Below are positions 15,471 to 24,225 of a stretch of 64,000 nucleotides of DNA, piece by piece. The DNA is taken from assembly GCA_017477935.1 (NCBI GenBank), contig JAFVIC010000015.1, positions 42,440 through 106,439 of the forward strand. The letters run 5' to 3'. The notes under the pieces were generated by a model, which worked only from the letters and a program-made list of their open reading frames with translations, was not told the origin of the DNA and did not search any database. Source of the DNA: Akkermansia sp. (GTDB lineage: Bacteria; Verrucomicrobiota; Verrucomicrobiia; Verrucomicrobiales; Akkermansiaceae). The position numbers and the translations under genes were made by a program. The number at the start of each line of letters is the position of its first letter. Position 1 is the stretch's first letter.

Positions 15471-18400
15471 ATGAATATCAGGCTCACCTTTTTCCATCTG
15501 GCGCTGCTGGCCATGCCGCTGGCAGCTGAGATTACATACTACTACAGCTCCCCGCAGAAAGCACTACCCGGCGAAGTAATCATAGCACAGGACTTTCCGT
15601 GGATAGAGGACTACAACTACCGCTACAGCTTCCTTCGCGCCACCGGGCTCGAATCGGCAAAGAGTATGGATACCTTCATGCGATTTCTGGCCAATCCGCA
15701 AGACGATGAGCTCTATTACCAACTCTGCGCCTTTAGCGACGAGAACACCGAACTGATGAAATTTGCGCGCTCAAAAGAGTATTGCAGCGATGAGGACTAC
15801 GAAAAAACACTTCCCCTGCAGCGACTTCATGCCCTCAACAAAAATAACAGTCTCATGCTCAAGCTGGGGCGCAAAGAACTGCGCAAGGAGTTCCAACTGC
15901 GCCTGCGCGATATTCAACTCAATAACGAAAGCAGCAGAAAACAGTTGCAGCAACTCCTCATTTGGATTATACAAGATGACAGCCTGAACTTTGAGGAGCT
16001 TCTCGTACTCGAGCAAATGCTAAAAACTTGGTACGCAGGCGCCGGCAGCGACATTATATACTCGGCCCTCATGCGCCTGCAAATTCAGGAGTTCAGAGGA
16101 GCTAAGCCCGTCGTCATCAGCAAAAAACAAGCAGAGCAACTTGCAAAAAGCGGCAACAATTATATGATGTTCCTGCATGCAGAGAAGGGGCTCAGTAATC
16201 AGGTAAGTCGCCACATGCCCGCTGGCTTAAGCCGCCACATGCAAATGTTTTACTCCATGATATGGCGCGATACGAACAGCGCCTTGCAGCTGATAAAAAC
16301 GGAGCAAAACGCCGGCTACCGCCTGTTGGGACTCAAGCCGGAAGCGCTGCCCGACTTCCTGGCTTTCAAAAAAATTGAACAACAAGGTGTACAGCGCAGC
16401 TCCGGTACCGGTGTGGTTACCATATCAACATCCGGCAAGCGTTCCTCAGGCACGATATGGAACGTGCCGGACTGCGCTAAAACGGCATTCAACGTGCACA
16501 GTTTCAATACTCCGGACGAGGCAGAGGCGCAAGTGCGGGCTCAGCTGGCTAAACTGCCCAAAGAGCTCAAAGCCCTGGCACCACGCTGCCTGCTCGCCTT
16601 GGGCAATGGTGCGACCGCCTGGCAACCCGTGCAGGTAAGCATCAACGGTGTATCTCCGGATTGGCCGGATGCCTCAGCTGTGCAGCTACCCTTGTGGCGT
16701 GATGAGCTGTTAGGGCTGCCTGACAATGCGCCCGATACTGTGCAGCAGGCCTGGGAGACCGACATGAAAGCGCTGGAGAAACACTTCGTATCCGCCCGCA
16801 ATCAAGGCTATGCCGGTATATTGTTGGCAGAGGCGCTCGATGAGTGCAACCGCGTACGCCCCGGCCGTTCTGACCTGAGCATTCCCATCTACCCCCGCAT
16901 AGCCCTGCACTTCGAGGAAGACGGCGTCACGGTGGACTTCACCGGTAGTTACCGCATCTGTGCGGAAGACGACTATCTGACAAGCAACCCCATCGTGAAT
17001 GAAGCCCTGTGTAAAGTACCGCAGCTGCTACACCGCATGACCCTGCAACTGGCGCTTCTGGAAAAAGGAGGGCACACCGAACAACTGGAACAAAACTGTA
17101 ACAGACTGGCACGCCTACTCAACCGCCATAACCTCTGGCCACTTGTCATCTGCCAACGAGAACTACGCGGATTCAGTACTTTGGCATTGCTCAAGCTGTT
17201 TTCCCACTACGAAGGAGAAAGCGCCCCCCTGTTCGACTATGGCGAGGCTCTGGGCTTGCGCTATGAAATGCGAATTGCCCGCTTGGGGCACGAGGATGAA
17301 CTGGGGCAGCATCTCCTGCATGCTGCTTACATCAGCCACGCTCTGCCGGCTACGGAAGAACAGCGGGCAGAGGCCATACAAAGCTTCCTCAACATCGCCA
17401 AGGCGAATGCCGGCAACATATCGTCCGAACTCACAGGCACCATCCTCATGCACCTGACCCGCTGGGGAGCAAGTGCTGAGGTGCTGGAGTGGAAGGATAT
17501 CCCCATGCGCTACCTGTGCGGCAATTATTCTACAGTAGGGTTGCACCTCATCCGCGAGCTCCTGCGTTGCGGTCAGCAAGATGAAGCCCGACGCATGGTA
17601 AATGCCATGGCCGAGCATGCCGAGACCGATACCACACCGGCCTACCGCGAAGCATTGGCGCTGATGGCGGAAACTCCCGAGGAAGCCGCAAGATTACGCC
17701 GAGATGCCCTGTTACTGGCCATACTGTACCGCCGCGTGGACTACGATGCCTACTGCGCCTACCTTGAAGGGCAGGCTGCCTACGGCACGCAGTACGAAAA
17801 CATGATTAAGAGCGAACTGCTCCACACAGGTGGGCAGTCTGCCGGTATCACGCCCGAACTGGCCATGCGCTTTGCAACCGAGGGCAAGTGGGAAGCCGCT
17901 GTCTTTGCTTACGAATACCTGCTGTCGGAAGGGCTTACCGCCGCGACTCCCTACGGGCTAATACCGGATCACGCCCACATCTGCTACTACAGAGCCTGTG
18001 CGGATATTTGCCGCAGCAAACTGTTCAGCAAACCGGAACTGGCAGAAAGAGCCCTGCAACAACTGAAGGGTACATCGGCGGAAAACGTAGCCCACAAACT
18101 ACTGGCGCTCCCCGTGCCTCAGTCCGAGCCTCCGCAGCCTCGCGCCATCCCCCGGGAAACCGACCTGCTGGCAGCCCTGCCTGCAAGGGAGTGGAAGCTG
18201 CGCGACGGCAGCAGCGTCACGGGGGTTCTTATCAGCATTCACCTCGGCCTGGTGAACGGCCTGCGACTGAGACTGCCGGATGGCAGCGCGTGTCTCATCG
18301 CAGAAAATGACCTGGCGGAATCCCCGGCGGCTTACATACGTGAATGGGAGCAAGCGAACGGTATGCAGGAATGGCAGTGGACATTGATGCCGGGCAAAAA

Positions 18401-18614
18401 TACCTATTTCTCCAGTACCTACGGTCGGCTGCTCAAGGGGGTGCCCGACCGTCACCACCCCGACCAAAAAGAATATCTGGTCGGAATTCTGCTGAAGGAT
18501 GCCAGCGTGGAGTTCATCCCCACCGCCGGCATGCCCGAGACTCAGCACGACAAGGTCATGGAACACTGCAACAAAGCAGAAAACATGAGAACACTTCCCC
18601 CCGCTGAAAATTGA
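15471..18614 (+). CDS. Large secreted protein with an SHD1-like C-terminal domain
   Basis: A 1047-residue protein with an N-terminal signal peptide (cleavage near PLAAE). The central 700 residues are mainly helical, with repeated tetratricopeptide-like pairs (for example AHYGTEQL- and ALLEKGGH-type segments), suggesting an alpha-solenoid. Residues about 900-960 (REWKLRDGSSVTGV... through DLAESPAAYIREW) match the pattern of the SLA1-homology-like SHD1 domain: RxW, dG, a V/L strand, dG, then a Leu followed by an aspartate-tyrosine segment. SHD1-like domains are frequent in exported proteins of Planctomycetes and Verrucomicrobia. Function is unknown. Third gene of the operon, 20 nt after the second. 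Confidence 0.6.
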   Translation: MNIRLTFFHLALLAMPLAAEITYYYSSPQKALPGEVIIAQDFPWIEDYNYRYSFLRATGLESAKSMDTFMRFLANPQDDELYYQLCAFSDENTELMKFARSKEYCSDEDYEKTLPLQRLHALNKNNSLMLKLGRKELRKEFQLRLRDIQLNNESSRKQLQQLLIWIIQDDSLNFEELLVLEQMLKTWYAGAGSDIIYSALMRLQIQEFRGAKPVVISKKQAEQLAKSGNNYMMFLHAEKGLSNQVSRHMPAGLSRHMQMFYSMIWRDTNSALQLIKTEQNAGYRLLGLKPEALPDFLAFKKIEQQGVQRSSGTGVVTISTSGKRSSGTIWNVPDCAKTAFNVHSFNTPDEAEAQVRAQLAKLPKELKALAPRCLLALGNGATAWQPVQVSINGVSPDWPDASAVQLPLWRDELLGLPDNAPDTVQQAWETDMKALEKHFVSARNQGYAGILLAEALDECNRVRPGRSDLSIPIYPRIALHFEEDGVTVDFTGSYRICAEDDYLTSNPIVNEALCKVPQLLHRMTLQLALLEKGGHTEQLEQNCNRLARLLNRHNLWPLVICQRELRGFSTLALLKLFSHYEGESAPLFDYGEALGLRYEMRIARLGHEDELGQHLLHAAYISHALPATEEQRAEAIQSFLNIAKANAGNISSELTGTILMHLTRWGASAEVLEWKDIPMRYLCGNYSTVGLHLIRELLRCGQQDEARRMVNAMAEHAETDTTPAYREALALMAETPEEAARLRRDALLLAILYRRVDYDAYCAYLEGQAAYGTQYENMIKSELLHTGGQSAGITPELAMRFATEGKWEAAVFAYEYLLSEGLTAATPYGLIPDHAHICYYRACADICRSKLFSKPELAERALQQLKGTSAENVAHKLLALPVPQSEPPQPRAIPRETDLLAALPAREWKLRDGSSVTGVLISIHLGLVNGLRLRLPDGSACLIAENDLAESPAAYIREWEQANGMQEWQWTLMPGKNTYFSSTYGRLLKGVPDRHHPDQKEYLVGILLKDASVEFIPTAGMPETQHDKVMEHCNKAENMRTLPPAEN

Positions 18615-18616
18615 AT

Positions 18617-19321
18617 ATGAAACGACTTTTGCTCCTTCTTCTGCCGACACTCAGTTTCGCCACGGCTGCACCTCAAGCTTTGCTGGGCCTGAGGGCAAAA
18701 CCCACAGAGCCCTACCTGCGGGAGCACTACGCTGAGTATATCCCCGCCGGTACCGGGTTGAGTGTTATTGCCACGGTTGAGCATACCTCGGCAGCAGAGG
18801 TGCTGCGCCGAGGGGACATCATTTTGAGCATCAACGGAAAGCCACTCAGTACCGAGGCGGAGATGAAAGAACTGGTACAGCACAGCAAATCAGGCGATGT
18901 GTTGCAACTCAAGGTGTTGCGCCTGGGCGACGTCATCGAACTGAGCATCACTCTGGCAGCCCGCCCGGAGCAACCCACCCTTAGCCGCGAGCAGCAGAGT
19001 GAGTTCTACCGCTTGCTCCTGTTGCTCAATCCGCAGGATAAAACCGCCACGGTCAATGTGCCGGAGGTGCGGCGACAGATGCTCCTACTGGCACAAATGG
19101 GACTGGCTGACAAGGATGAATACGGCACCTGCGTACTCTACATGGCTACGGAAAAAACTCTTATCCGCATCAAATCGACCGAGCGCAGCCTCACCATCTC
19201 GAACAATCATCCCGAAATCCCCGACGCCCACTTACGCGCTGATTACTACAAGCGTGACGACAAACGCCTGCCCGAAGAACTCAGCGACATGTTGCTCCGG
19301 GCTGAATATTACCGCCCGTGA
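18617..19321 (+). CDS. Exported PDZ-domain protein
   Basis: A 234-residue protein with a signal peptide (MKRLLLLLLP core, cleavage near ATAAP). Residues about 45-115 form a PDZ domain: TGLSVIATVEHTSAAE, GDIILSINGKPL, then a helix and GDVLQLKVLRLG. PDZ domains bind protein C termini, usually in periplasmic proteases or scaffolds, but no protease domain is present here. ATG 18617 follows the stop of the large secreted protein by 2 nt; a TTG at 18611 would overlap it. The C-terminal third is unrecognised. It may scaffold the other products of the operon. Confidence 0.75.
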   Translation: MKRLLLLLLPTLSFATAAPQALLGLRAKPTEPYLREHYAEYIPAGTGLSVIATVEHTSAAEVLRRGDIILSINGKPLSTEAEMKELVQHSKSGDVLQLKVLRLGDVIELSITLAARPEQPTLSREQQSEFYRLLLLLNPQDKTATVNVPEVRRQMLLLAQMGLADKDEYGTCVLYMATEKTLIRIKSTERSLTISNNHPEIPDAHLRADYYKRDDKRLPEELSDMLLRAEYYRP

Positions 19322-19337
19322 ACCCCCGTTATTTCAG

Positions 19338-19366
19338 TATCATGCCCCGGAACAGATACACTTCCC
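19338..19366 (+). promoter_or_regulatory. Copy 1 of a shared promoter-leader motif
   Basis: The sequence GTATCATGCCCCGGAACAGATACACTT resembles the promoter-leaders at 21216 and 23384, sharing AACARATACAC about 15 nt after a TATA-like box. It sits about 30 nt before the ATG at 19394. Confidence 0.35.
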
Positions 19367-19393
19367 GAAAGAAACGTAACCACTGTGCCTGAT

Positions 19394-20650
19394 ATGAAGT
19401 CCCTCAATCCTTTCAGTTTGCTTTTCTTCACTCCCATTGTGGCTGTGGCAGCCCCTCAGTCGGGGAAGCAAGATATTACATGGGAAAATGTAGTTGTCGT
19501 ATCTACAGACAGCCAACGTGATGAGGCACAGCATTTGATTGCCCTATTACGCCCCATGGTTCCCGGTAACATCGTATGGCAAGAGGAAACTTTCGGCAAT
19601 GTGAGTGAGCCGGAAGCATTGCCCCGCCATTTCTATATCGACATGAGTTTGTATACTCAGAACAGGCCGCAAGTGTATATTTATTCGCAAGACAGAACAA
19701 CCTTGCATGTGGAATGGCCTCAGCAGGAGAACAAGGAACATACGGAGGCTTTTATGCAGGCATTGCAGTCTTTTACGCGAGACGGCATCTTGCAACCGGT
19801 AAGCCCGGAGCGCTTGGAGGTGGCGCTGAAACACCACGTCGTCTATCGAACCCTGGATTGGAGCGATGTGCAAATTGTATGCTCTCCGCAAAATTGGGAA
19901 TATGCGGAGGCTTTGGGAAAAACGCTGGCTCCTTATGTGGACGGTAAGCTCAGAGTTCGCCCTCAATCGCAGGAAGTAAAAGCCGGAGTCACGCTGCGCC
20001 TGATTACCCTGGAAGGACCCACGCACGCTCGATTGCGTTATTTCGGGGACAACTCTATCATTCTGCAAGTTTCTGACAGTGGGGATATTGCGCAGAATAT
20101 GCAGCAGGCATTTGCTGAGTTTCTTCGCCTGTTGCAGCCGTACATAAAAAACGGCAAGATAATTTCCATGAAAGACGGGGATTTGTGGGATTCCCTGCGT
20201 AACGGTTTTCATCAGAATCAAGTGTTTTGGCATAACATTGTCGTATGCTCCATAACTGAGGAAATGGCTCGTCCCTATATGGAAGCACTACGCCCGCTTA
20301 CTTCCGGAACTATCCGCTGGCGTGCCTCCCGCAAGGGTGATTTAGCGGATGCTACGGGGCTGGGGGATGATTATTTCTGCATTTATTTGGATTATGTACA
20401 CAACGGCGGCGCTTATATCAGAGTTCAGGAAGGTATTCTCCCTGCCATTCGTATTAACAGAAATCCAACACCGCAGTCTCGGCAGACTGATGAAACAGAG
20501 TCCCAATACCGCGCTCGTTGGGACGCAATAGAGCAAGAAATGTTTGAGGCTTTATTTCAATCACTGCAAAAACTTGCTGTTGATGGTAAATTGAAACCTG
20601 TCTCGGTCCGTGAGTTGAAAGCAACTGTTGAGAAAAACACAAAAGATTGA
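19394..20650 (+). CDS. Secreted protein with three internal repeats of about 125 residues
   Basis: A 418-residue exported protein. The start at 19394 gives a signal peptide (cleavage near VAVAA). Three repeats follow at about 30-155, 155-290 and 290-418. Each opens with a hydrophobic strand (NVVVVS, DVQIVCS, NIVVCS), continues with a helix and ALRPL/LAPYV-type segment, then a W/R-rich strand, and ends in a helix-turn of the form LQ..-DGxL/GKI-xPVS. This regular design suggests three copies of a small alpha/beta domain. I know of no family. GTG 19385 is an alternative start. Its promoter-leader resembles those of the 21252 and 23414 genes. Confidence 0.6.
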   Translation: MKSLNPFSLLFFTPIVAVAAPQSGKQDITWENVVVVSTDSQRDEAQHLIALLRPMVPGNIVWQEETFGNVSEPEALPRHFYIDMSLYTQNRPQVYIYSQDRTTLHVEWPQQENKEHTEAFMQALQSFTRDGILQPVSPERLEVALKHHVVYRTLDWSDVQIVCSPQNWEYAEALGKTLAPYVDGKLRVRPQSQEVKAGVTLRLITLEGPTHARLRYFGDNSIILQVSDSGDIAQNMQQAFAEFLRLLQPYIKNGKIISMKDGDLWDSLRNGFHQNQVFWHNIVVCSITEEMARPYMEALRPLTSGTIRWRASRKGDLADATGLGDDYFCIYLDYVHNGGAYIRVQEGILPAIRINRNPTPQSRQTDETESQYRARWDAIEQEMFEALFQSLQKLAVDGKLKPVSVRELKATVEKNTKD

Positions 20651-20760
20651 TTTTTTAATGAACTCTGTCAGAATAATTTTTCCGGGTTTATTCAATTGTC
20701 CGCGCTTCGTCCGAAGTTGTGATATGAGTCCGACATGGTGCTGAGATAACTTTTTTCTAA

Positions 20761-21162
20761 ATGACTATGCCCCAATTACGAAAAATCCTTACCTCCACAG
20801 TCCTCTGCCTCGCGATGGTGGGGGTGAATAGTTATAGTGCTCAGGCAGCCCCGGATAAGGCTGTGCTTGTACAGGCCGAACAGCAAATCCGGTTGCAGTG
20901 GCAGAAAAATCCAAAACTGAGCTATCATTCGCTCACCTACAAAGCCACCTTGCGGGAATGTATGGCAGGTAGTAAGCATTTTTATAAACAAAAGGTTCTA
21001 ACTCTGAAAGATAAATGGATTCCTGTTCTCGAATTACCGCCGGAAACCCTCGTGTTCAGGGGGGAGGTGAAGGGCTTCAAACCGGGGACCTTAGGCGGAG
21101 CCGGATACTTTTTCTGCTCATCGGAGACAGGCGAATTAGTAGCATACCTGAGAATGAAATAA
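20761..21162 (+). CDS. Small secreted protein of unknown function
   Basis: A 133-residue protein with a signal peptide (KILTSTVLCLAMVGVN core, cleavage near AQAAP); 20767 is an alternative start in the same frame. The mature part (about 105 residues) is basic and Gly/Aromatic-rich, with VFRGEVKGFKPG and an SSETGELVAYL end. No family is recognised. Its signal peptide is clearly related at DNA and protein level to that of the lipoprotein at 23414, although the mature parts differ. It lies 110 nt after the triple-repeat gene and has its own 5' region. Confidence 0.6.
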   Translation: MTMPQLRKILTSTVLCLAMVGVNSYSAQAAPDKAVLVQAEQQIRLQWQKNPKLSYHSLTYKATLRECMAGSKHFYKQKVLTLKDKWIPVLELPPETLVFRGEVKGFKPGTLGGAGYFFCSSETGELVAYLRMK

Positions 21163-21192
21163 TTTCAACCCGTGATAAAATGCCATCCTCGC

Positions 21193-21221
21193 TTAAACTT
21201 AGGGGCGGGCATTGATATAAT
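21193..21221 (+). promoter_or_regulatory. Promoter and leader motif, copy 2
   Basis: TTAAAC (21193-21198), 17 bp, TATAAT (21216-21221), then TCTGTAACAAATACAC. The leader is nearly the same as that before 23414 (CTGTAACAGATACAC). Confidence 0.6.
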
Positions 21222-21251
21222 ACTCTGTAACAAATACACATTTTCCACACG

Positions 21252-21812
21252 ATGCAACTGAAACCTTTTGTATGTTATTTGCTTACCATGCCGGCTTTGG
21301 CTACTCCGCTGGTTTTCTCTACTGAAACGAACGAGGTGAAAGCTGTGGCTGATATTCCGCAAGCAACGACAGAGTTCCGCGTCAAACAAACTGATTTGAG
21401 TGACTTGCCTATTCCGGATGCCGTGGCTCCGAGATTCTCTCGCGCCCCCAAGCCTACCCATGTTTCGCCGTATCATACTGTAGTAATGGAACAATATGCT
21501 CCCCCTGTGAGAACACGTGGCGGCTCCGCTTATTTCAAGATTACTCACTACACCCTTTCATTCGATGGCAAGCAATTGCTGGTAGAGATTTACCGCATAG
21601 CAGCCCCCTCGTCCAGCGTGAATATCTCCCATACCACCAGGGTTCTCCGCAGTGAAATCCCGTATCAGTTCCGCGAAGGTAGGGAAGTGCTGCGATTCGG
21701 CATGGATGAGAAAGGTATGAAGATTCTGCGCTTTGAGACTTATACCATCAACCCCGCTACAGGCGAGGCAACACTTAGCCAGACTCATTATCCTGTAGAG
21801 CAGCCTCAGTGA
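21252..21812 (+). CDS. Secreted protein of unknown function
   Basis: A 186-residue exported protein (signal peptide ending near LATPL). The mature region is beta-rich with a Pro-rich linker (about residues 60-85) and strands of the form YTLSFDGKQLLVEIYRI, followed by FGMDEKGMKILRFETY. The organisation suggests a single beta-sandwich or beta-barrel-like domain. No family is recognised. Expressed from a good TTAAAC-17-TATAAT promoter with a leader motif shared with a second gene at 23414. Confidence 0.6.
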   Translation: MQLKPFVCYLLTMPALATPLVFSTETNEVKAVADIPQATTEFRVKQTDLSDLPIPDAVAPRFSRAPKPTHVSPYHTVVMEQYAPPVRTRGGSAYFKITHYTLSFDGKQLLVEIYRIAAPSSSVNISHTTRVLRSEIPYQFREGREVLRFGMDEKGMKILRFETYTINPATGEATLSQTHYPVEQPQ

Positions 21813-21876
21813 AGGAACTCCCGGTTTTTACTGCAACAAAATGGGCCGCGCAATGTGTTAATATAGATTAGAAGAT

Positions 21877-22722
21877 ATGATGGAATCGGAGGACTATGAA
21901 ACGATGTACCGGGTGCTGGAGCGTTCAAAGGTATTGAACGATCTCATTCAGGAAATGGTGCCGGATATGCCCCTTACTCCGGTAGCTTTGGAAGAGATTG
22001 AGTCGTACCGGGTGCGCCGTTATGCTGAAGAATGCTTCTATCGGGAAACGCTGACAGCTCCCGACCTGGAGCTGTACGATTCCTACGAGGCGAAGCACCC
22101 TGCAGGGATGCTGGCGGCGTTGGCAGCCGGAGCTAATCCGAATTTACCGATTTGTTGGGCATGCGCACCGTTGGCATCAGATGCTGTTCGTTGCGGTTGG
22201 GCTGAGGGGGCAGAGCTTTTGCTGGATGCCGGGGCTTCTCCCTTGGAAGACGATGCGCAGTTGCTCATCACCCTGTGTTGTAATGGGCCAGCAAGCTTGT
22301 TGAAAAAGGCGCTGTCTCTGTGCGATTTGACGCAAAACTGGCAAGATGACGATTACATGAGTTTGGCGGATTATGCGGCAGGAGCCGGGCAAGTTGATTG
22401 CCTGCGCGTATTGCGGGAGTATGGAATCGACTTGCTGGCGCACGATGGTAAGGCTCTTTGCGAAGCGTGCAAGGAAAATCAGCCCGAAGCCGTGCATTAT
22501 CTGGTGTATGATTGCAGAGCTCCTTTGGAAGAAGAGTATGATGACTGGAGCCCTCTCTTTTATGCGGCTCAGTATGATGCTATGGACTGTGCCCGTATCT
22601 TGTTGAAAGCCGGCGCCAATCCGCTTCATGAAGATATTTGCGGCAATACCCCATTCAAATGGGCAGCGTCAGACAACATGCACATGTTGTTGGAGGAGGC
22701 AAAAAGAAAAAGACGTTGGTAA
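21877..22722 (+). CDS. Ankyrin-repeat protein
   Basis: A 281-residue protein without a clear signal peptide, so probably cytoplasmic. The N-terminal 80 residues are helical. From about residue 70 the ankyrin pattern appears: MLAALAAGANPN, GAELLLDAGASPLED, ADYAAGAGQVDCLRVLREYGIDLLA, then SPLFYAAQYDAMDCARILLKAGANPLHEDICGNTPFKWA. About four to six repeats are present, some degenerate. Ankyrin repeats bind proteins; no further domain shows the partner. A TAATAT-like box sits upstream, but no matching -35 was found. Confidence 0.75.
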   Translation: MMESEDYETMYRVLERSKVLNDLIQEMVPDMPLTPVALEEIESYRVRRYAEECFYRETLTAPDLELYDSYEAKHPAGMLAALAAGANPNLPICWACAPLASDAVRCGWAEGAELLLDAGASPLEDDAQLLITLCCNGPASLLKKALSLCDLTQNWQDDDYMSLADYAAGAGQVDCLRVLREYGIDLLAHDGKALCEACKENQPEAVHYLVYDCRAPLEEEYDDWSPLFYAAQYDAMDCARILLKAGANPLHEDICGNTPFKWAASDNMHMLLEEAKRKRRW

Positions 22723-23025
22723 TGTAGCATTATCAATTGCCTTCATAAACATTTCCCTCATTTGGGCAAACACCACCCAGGCTACTCTGCGATACGCCCA
22801 GACAGGCTGCATAATTATGAGGCGCCCAAGGCAGGGCGAGAATGAGCCCCGGCATCCGTCAACCGCTTGTAGGTCTGTTTTTGCGCAATCGGCAAAAAAA
22901 TGCAGGAAACGCGCAATAAAATGCCCGCCGCGAGCGTCTATTTATTAGCAAACCGGCACTTTCTGCCATTTTTTTGTTGCGGATTCGGTGCCGGGAAGTA
23001 TTATCTTAAGTAAAGGAGATAGCGA
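22723..23025 (+). other. Intergenic region with a dispersed repeat copy
   Basis: No gene is seen. It holds the second copy (22902-22933) of the repeat at 13086-13118. Around 22843 a GAGCCCCGGCAT stretch resembles one at about 6084. The region ends in AAAGGAG (23012-23018), the clearest Shine-Dalgarno in the window, 7 nt before GTG 23026. Confidence 0.5.
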
Positions 23026-23382
23026 GTGAAAGTAATGCAAACAAATAAACAAGTCCTGAAGCCGACAGACCTGCGGAATATCTACCGTAAAAGTCAATCT
23101 TATCAAGCTCCTCCTGCCATCCTTCCTTGGCTGCCATTGATTGTAGCCTGCATGCTGGAAACCGTGTGGGCAGTCTCACCTTGGGGAACTGTTTTGGGCG
23201 GGTTCAGTCTGCTGGCGTGTATTCTCTTGGTCGGTGTAAGTTTGATTGTCGGTATTGTCATGCTTATCCAATGGAAACACCCTTTGCGTGCTGTGGGTAT
23301 ATTGTTATGCACCATTTTTCTACCGCTTTTGTTGATTGTGTTATTTTTTAAAGTTTTGCACCTGGATTTACTCCTTCATTGA
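23026..23382 (+). CDS. Small membrane protein
   Basis: A 118-residue protein with about three membrane helices (roughly 32-55, 60-83, 92-112) after a 30-residue basic N terminus. GTG 23026 is preferred over ATG 23035 because AAAGGAG lies 7 nt upstream of it. That strong Shine-Dalgarno is unusual in this window and may reflect a different origin or higher need for translation. No family is recognised. The following lipoprotein gene starts 31 nt after its stop and has its own promoter-like sequence overlapping its end. Confidence 0.6.
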   Translation: MKVMQTNKQVLKPTDLRNIYRKSQSYQAPPAILPWLPLIVACMLETVWAVSPWGTVLGGFSLLACILLVGVSLIVGIVMLIQWKHPLRAVGILLCTIFLPLLLIVLFFKVLHLDLLLH

Positions 23383-23383
23383 G

Positions 23384-23408
23384 TATAGTTCTGTAACAGA
23401 TACACTCT
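23384..23408 (+). promoter_or_regulatory. Promoter -10 and leader motif, copy 3
   Basis: TATAGT (23384-23389), then TCTGTAACAGATACACTCTT, closely matching the leader before 21252. The -35 region is weak (CCTGGA at 17 bp). Confidence 0.45.
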
Positions 23409-23413
23409 TAGTT

Positions 23414-24031
23414 ATGACCATCTTCCCCAAAATCCTTGCCACCACAGCCCTGTGCCTTGCGGCGATGGGGCTGAATGGCTGCATCGTGAGCAATATCGGC
23501 GGCACGATACGGGATATGGGAGAAGAAAAGACGGCGATGGACACCAATAATCCGGTGGGTGGAGTTGTATACCGAAAAAAAGGAGAGCAATACAACTTTC
23601 AGCTTATCATGCAAGCCCCGGAAGTTGTGTACAAAGGTAGAGACGGCCTGATTACCGATGATCTGGTACATGATTGTTATCTGGGATGCCCAGAGGTCAA
23701 AGAAACAGGGCGGCGCCTGTGGGTGCAGGTCGATTCGCAAGGCGACTATGATTTTCTTAATGGACCGCCCTCTCCCGAATGGGAAAAGGTAGAGGCCAGA
23801 TATGTCTGGCGCACCCGGGGAAATCGCCTGCGACCGTATCAGACCCGGGAAACGTGTAGCAAAACGCTGCTAACCATTCTTGCTGCGCCGTTCGATTATG
23901 CCATCGACCCCGTATTGAGTGTTGGGTATACTACCCTGTGGTACTGCGGAGAGATTCTGGCCCTGCCTTTTTGGGCGTTATCTCAGGATGCGCCCCCTCC
24001 TGCACAGGTTGGTTGCTCCGTGGCTGAATAA
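23414..24031 (+). CDS. Lipoprotein of unknown function (YceK/YidQ-like C terminus)
   Basis: A 205-residue protein. Residues 1-20 are a lipoprotein signal ending in a lipobox (GLNGC), so the protein is probably anchored to a membrane by Cys. The signal peptide shares a clear ancestor with that of the 20761 gene. The mature part ends in PFDYAIDPVLS and a hydrophobic GEILALPFWALS stretch that resembles small YceK/YidQ-type lipoproteins; this assignment is tentative. ATG 23414 is chosen because only this start gives the lipobox at the right distance. Confidence 0.65.
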   Translation: MTIFPKILATTALCLAAMGLNGCIVSNIGGTIRDMGEEKTAMDTNNPVGGVVYRKKGEQYNFQLIMQAPEVVYKGRDGLITDDLVHDCYLGCPEVKETGRRLWVQVDSQGDYDFLNGPPSPEWEKVEARYVWRTRGNRLRPYQTRETCSKTLLTILAAPFDYAIDPVLSVGYTTLWYCGEILALPFWALSQDAPPPAQVGCSVAE

Positions 24032-24144
24032 CGGTATCGCCTTGCTCAACGCCGAGGATACGGCTACAGAAACTTCGAAAACTACAAATTAAGGGTATTA
24101 GTAGAGTGCTCACATGGTCGATGACTCAAATAACAGCGTTTCCA

Positions 24145-24190
24145 CACATTTTGGTGTTGACCCCACATTTTGGTGTTGACCCGTTGACCC
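24145..24190. repeat. Tandem 19-bp repeat (two full copies plus a part)
   Basis: CACATTTTGGTGTTGACCC occurs at 24145-24163 and again at 24164-24182, followed by GTTGACCC. It lies between the lipoprotein gene and the tRNA-Gly terminator. Such short terminal repeats resemble insertion-sequence ends, but no transposase is nearby. Confidence 0.6.
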
Positions 24191-24199
24191 TTGAACAGT

Positions 24200-24223
24200 A
24201 AAGCCCCTCGGGTGAGGGGCTTT
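24200..24223 (-). terminator. Terminator of tRNA-Gly(GCC)
   Basis: A perfect 10-bp stem (24200-24209 with 24214-24223) and 4-nt loop, 2 nt beyond the 3' end of the tRNA gene. The stem ends in TTT on the minus strand. Confidence 0.8.
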
Positions 24224-24225
24224 AG

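Noticed and set aside
6081..22870. Second dispersed repeat family based on ATGAGCCCCGGC
   Set aside because: Only about 12 bases match between about 6084 and 22843 with different surroundings; this can be chance in GC-rich DNA.
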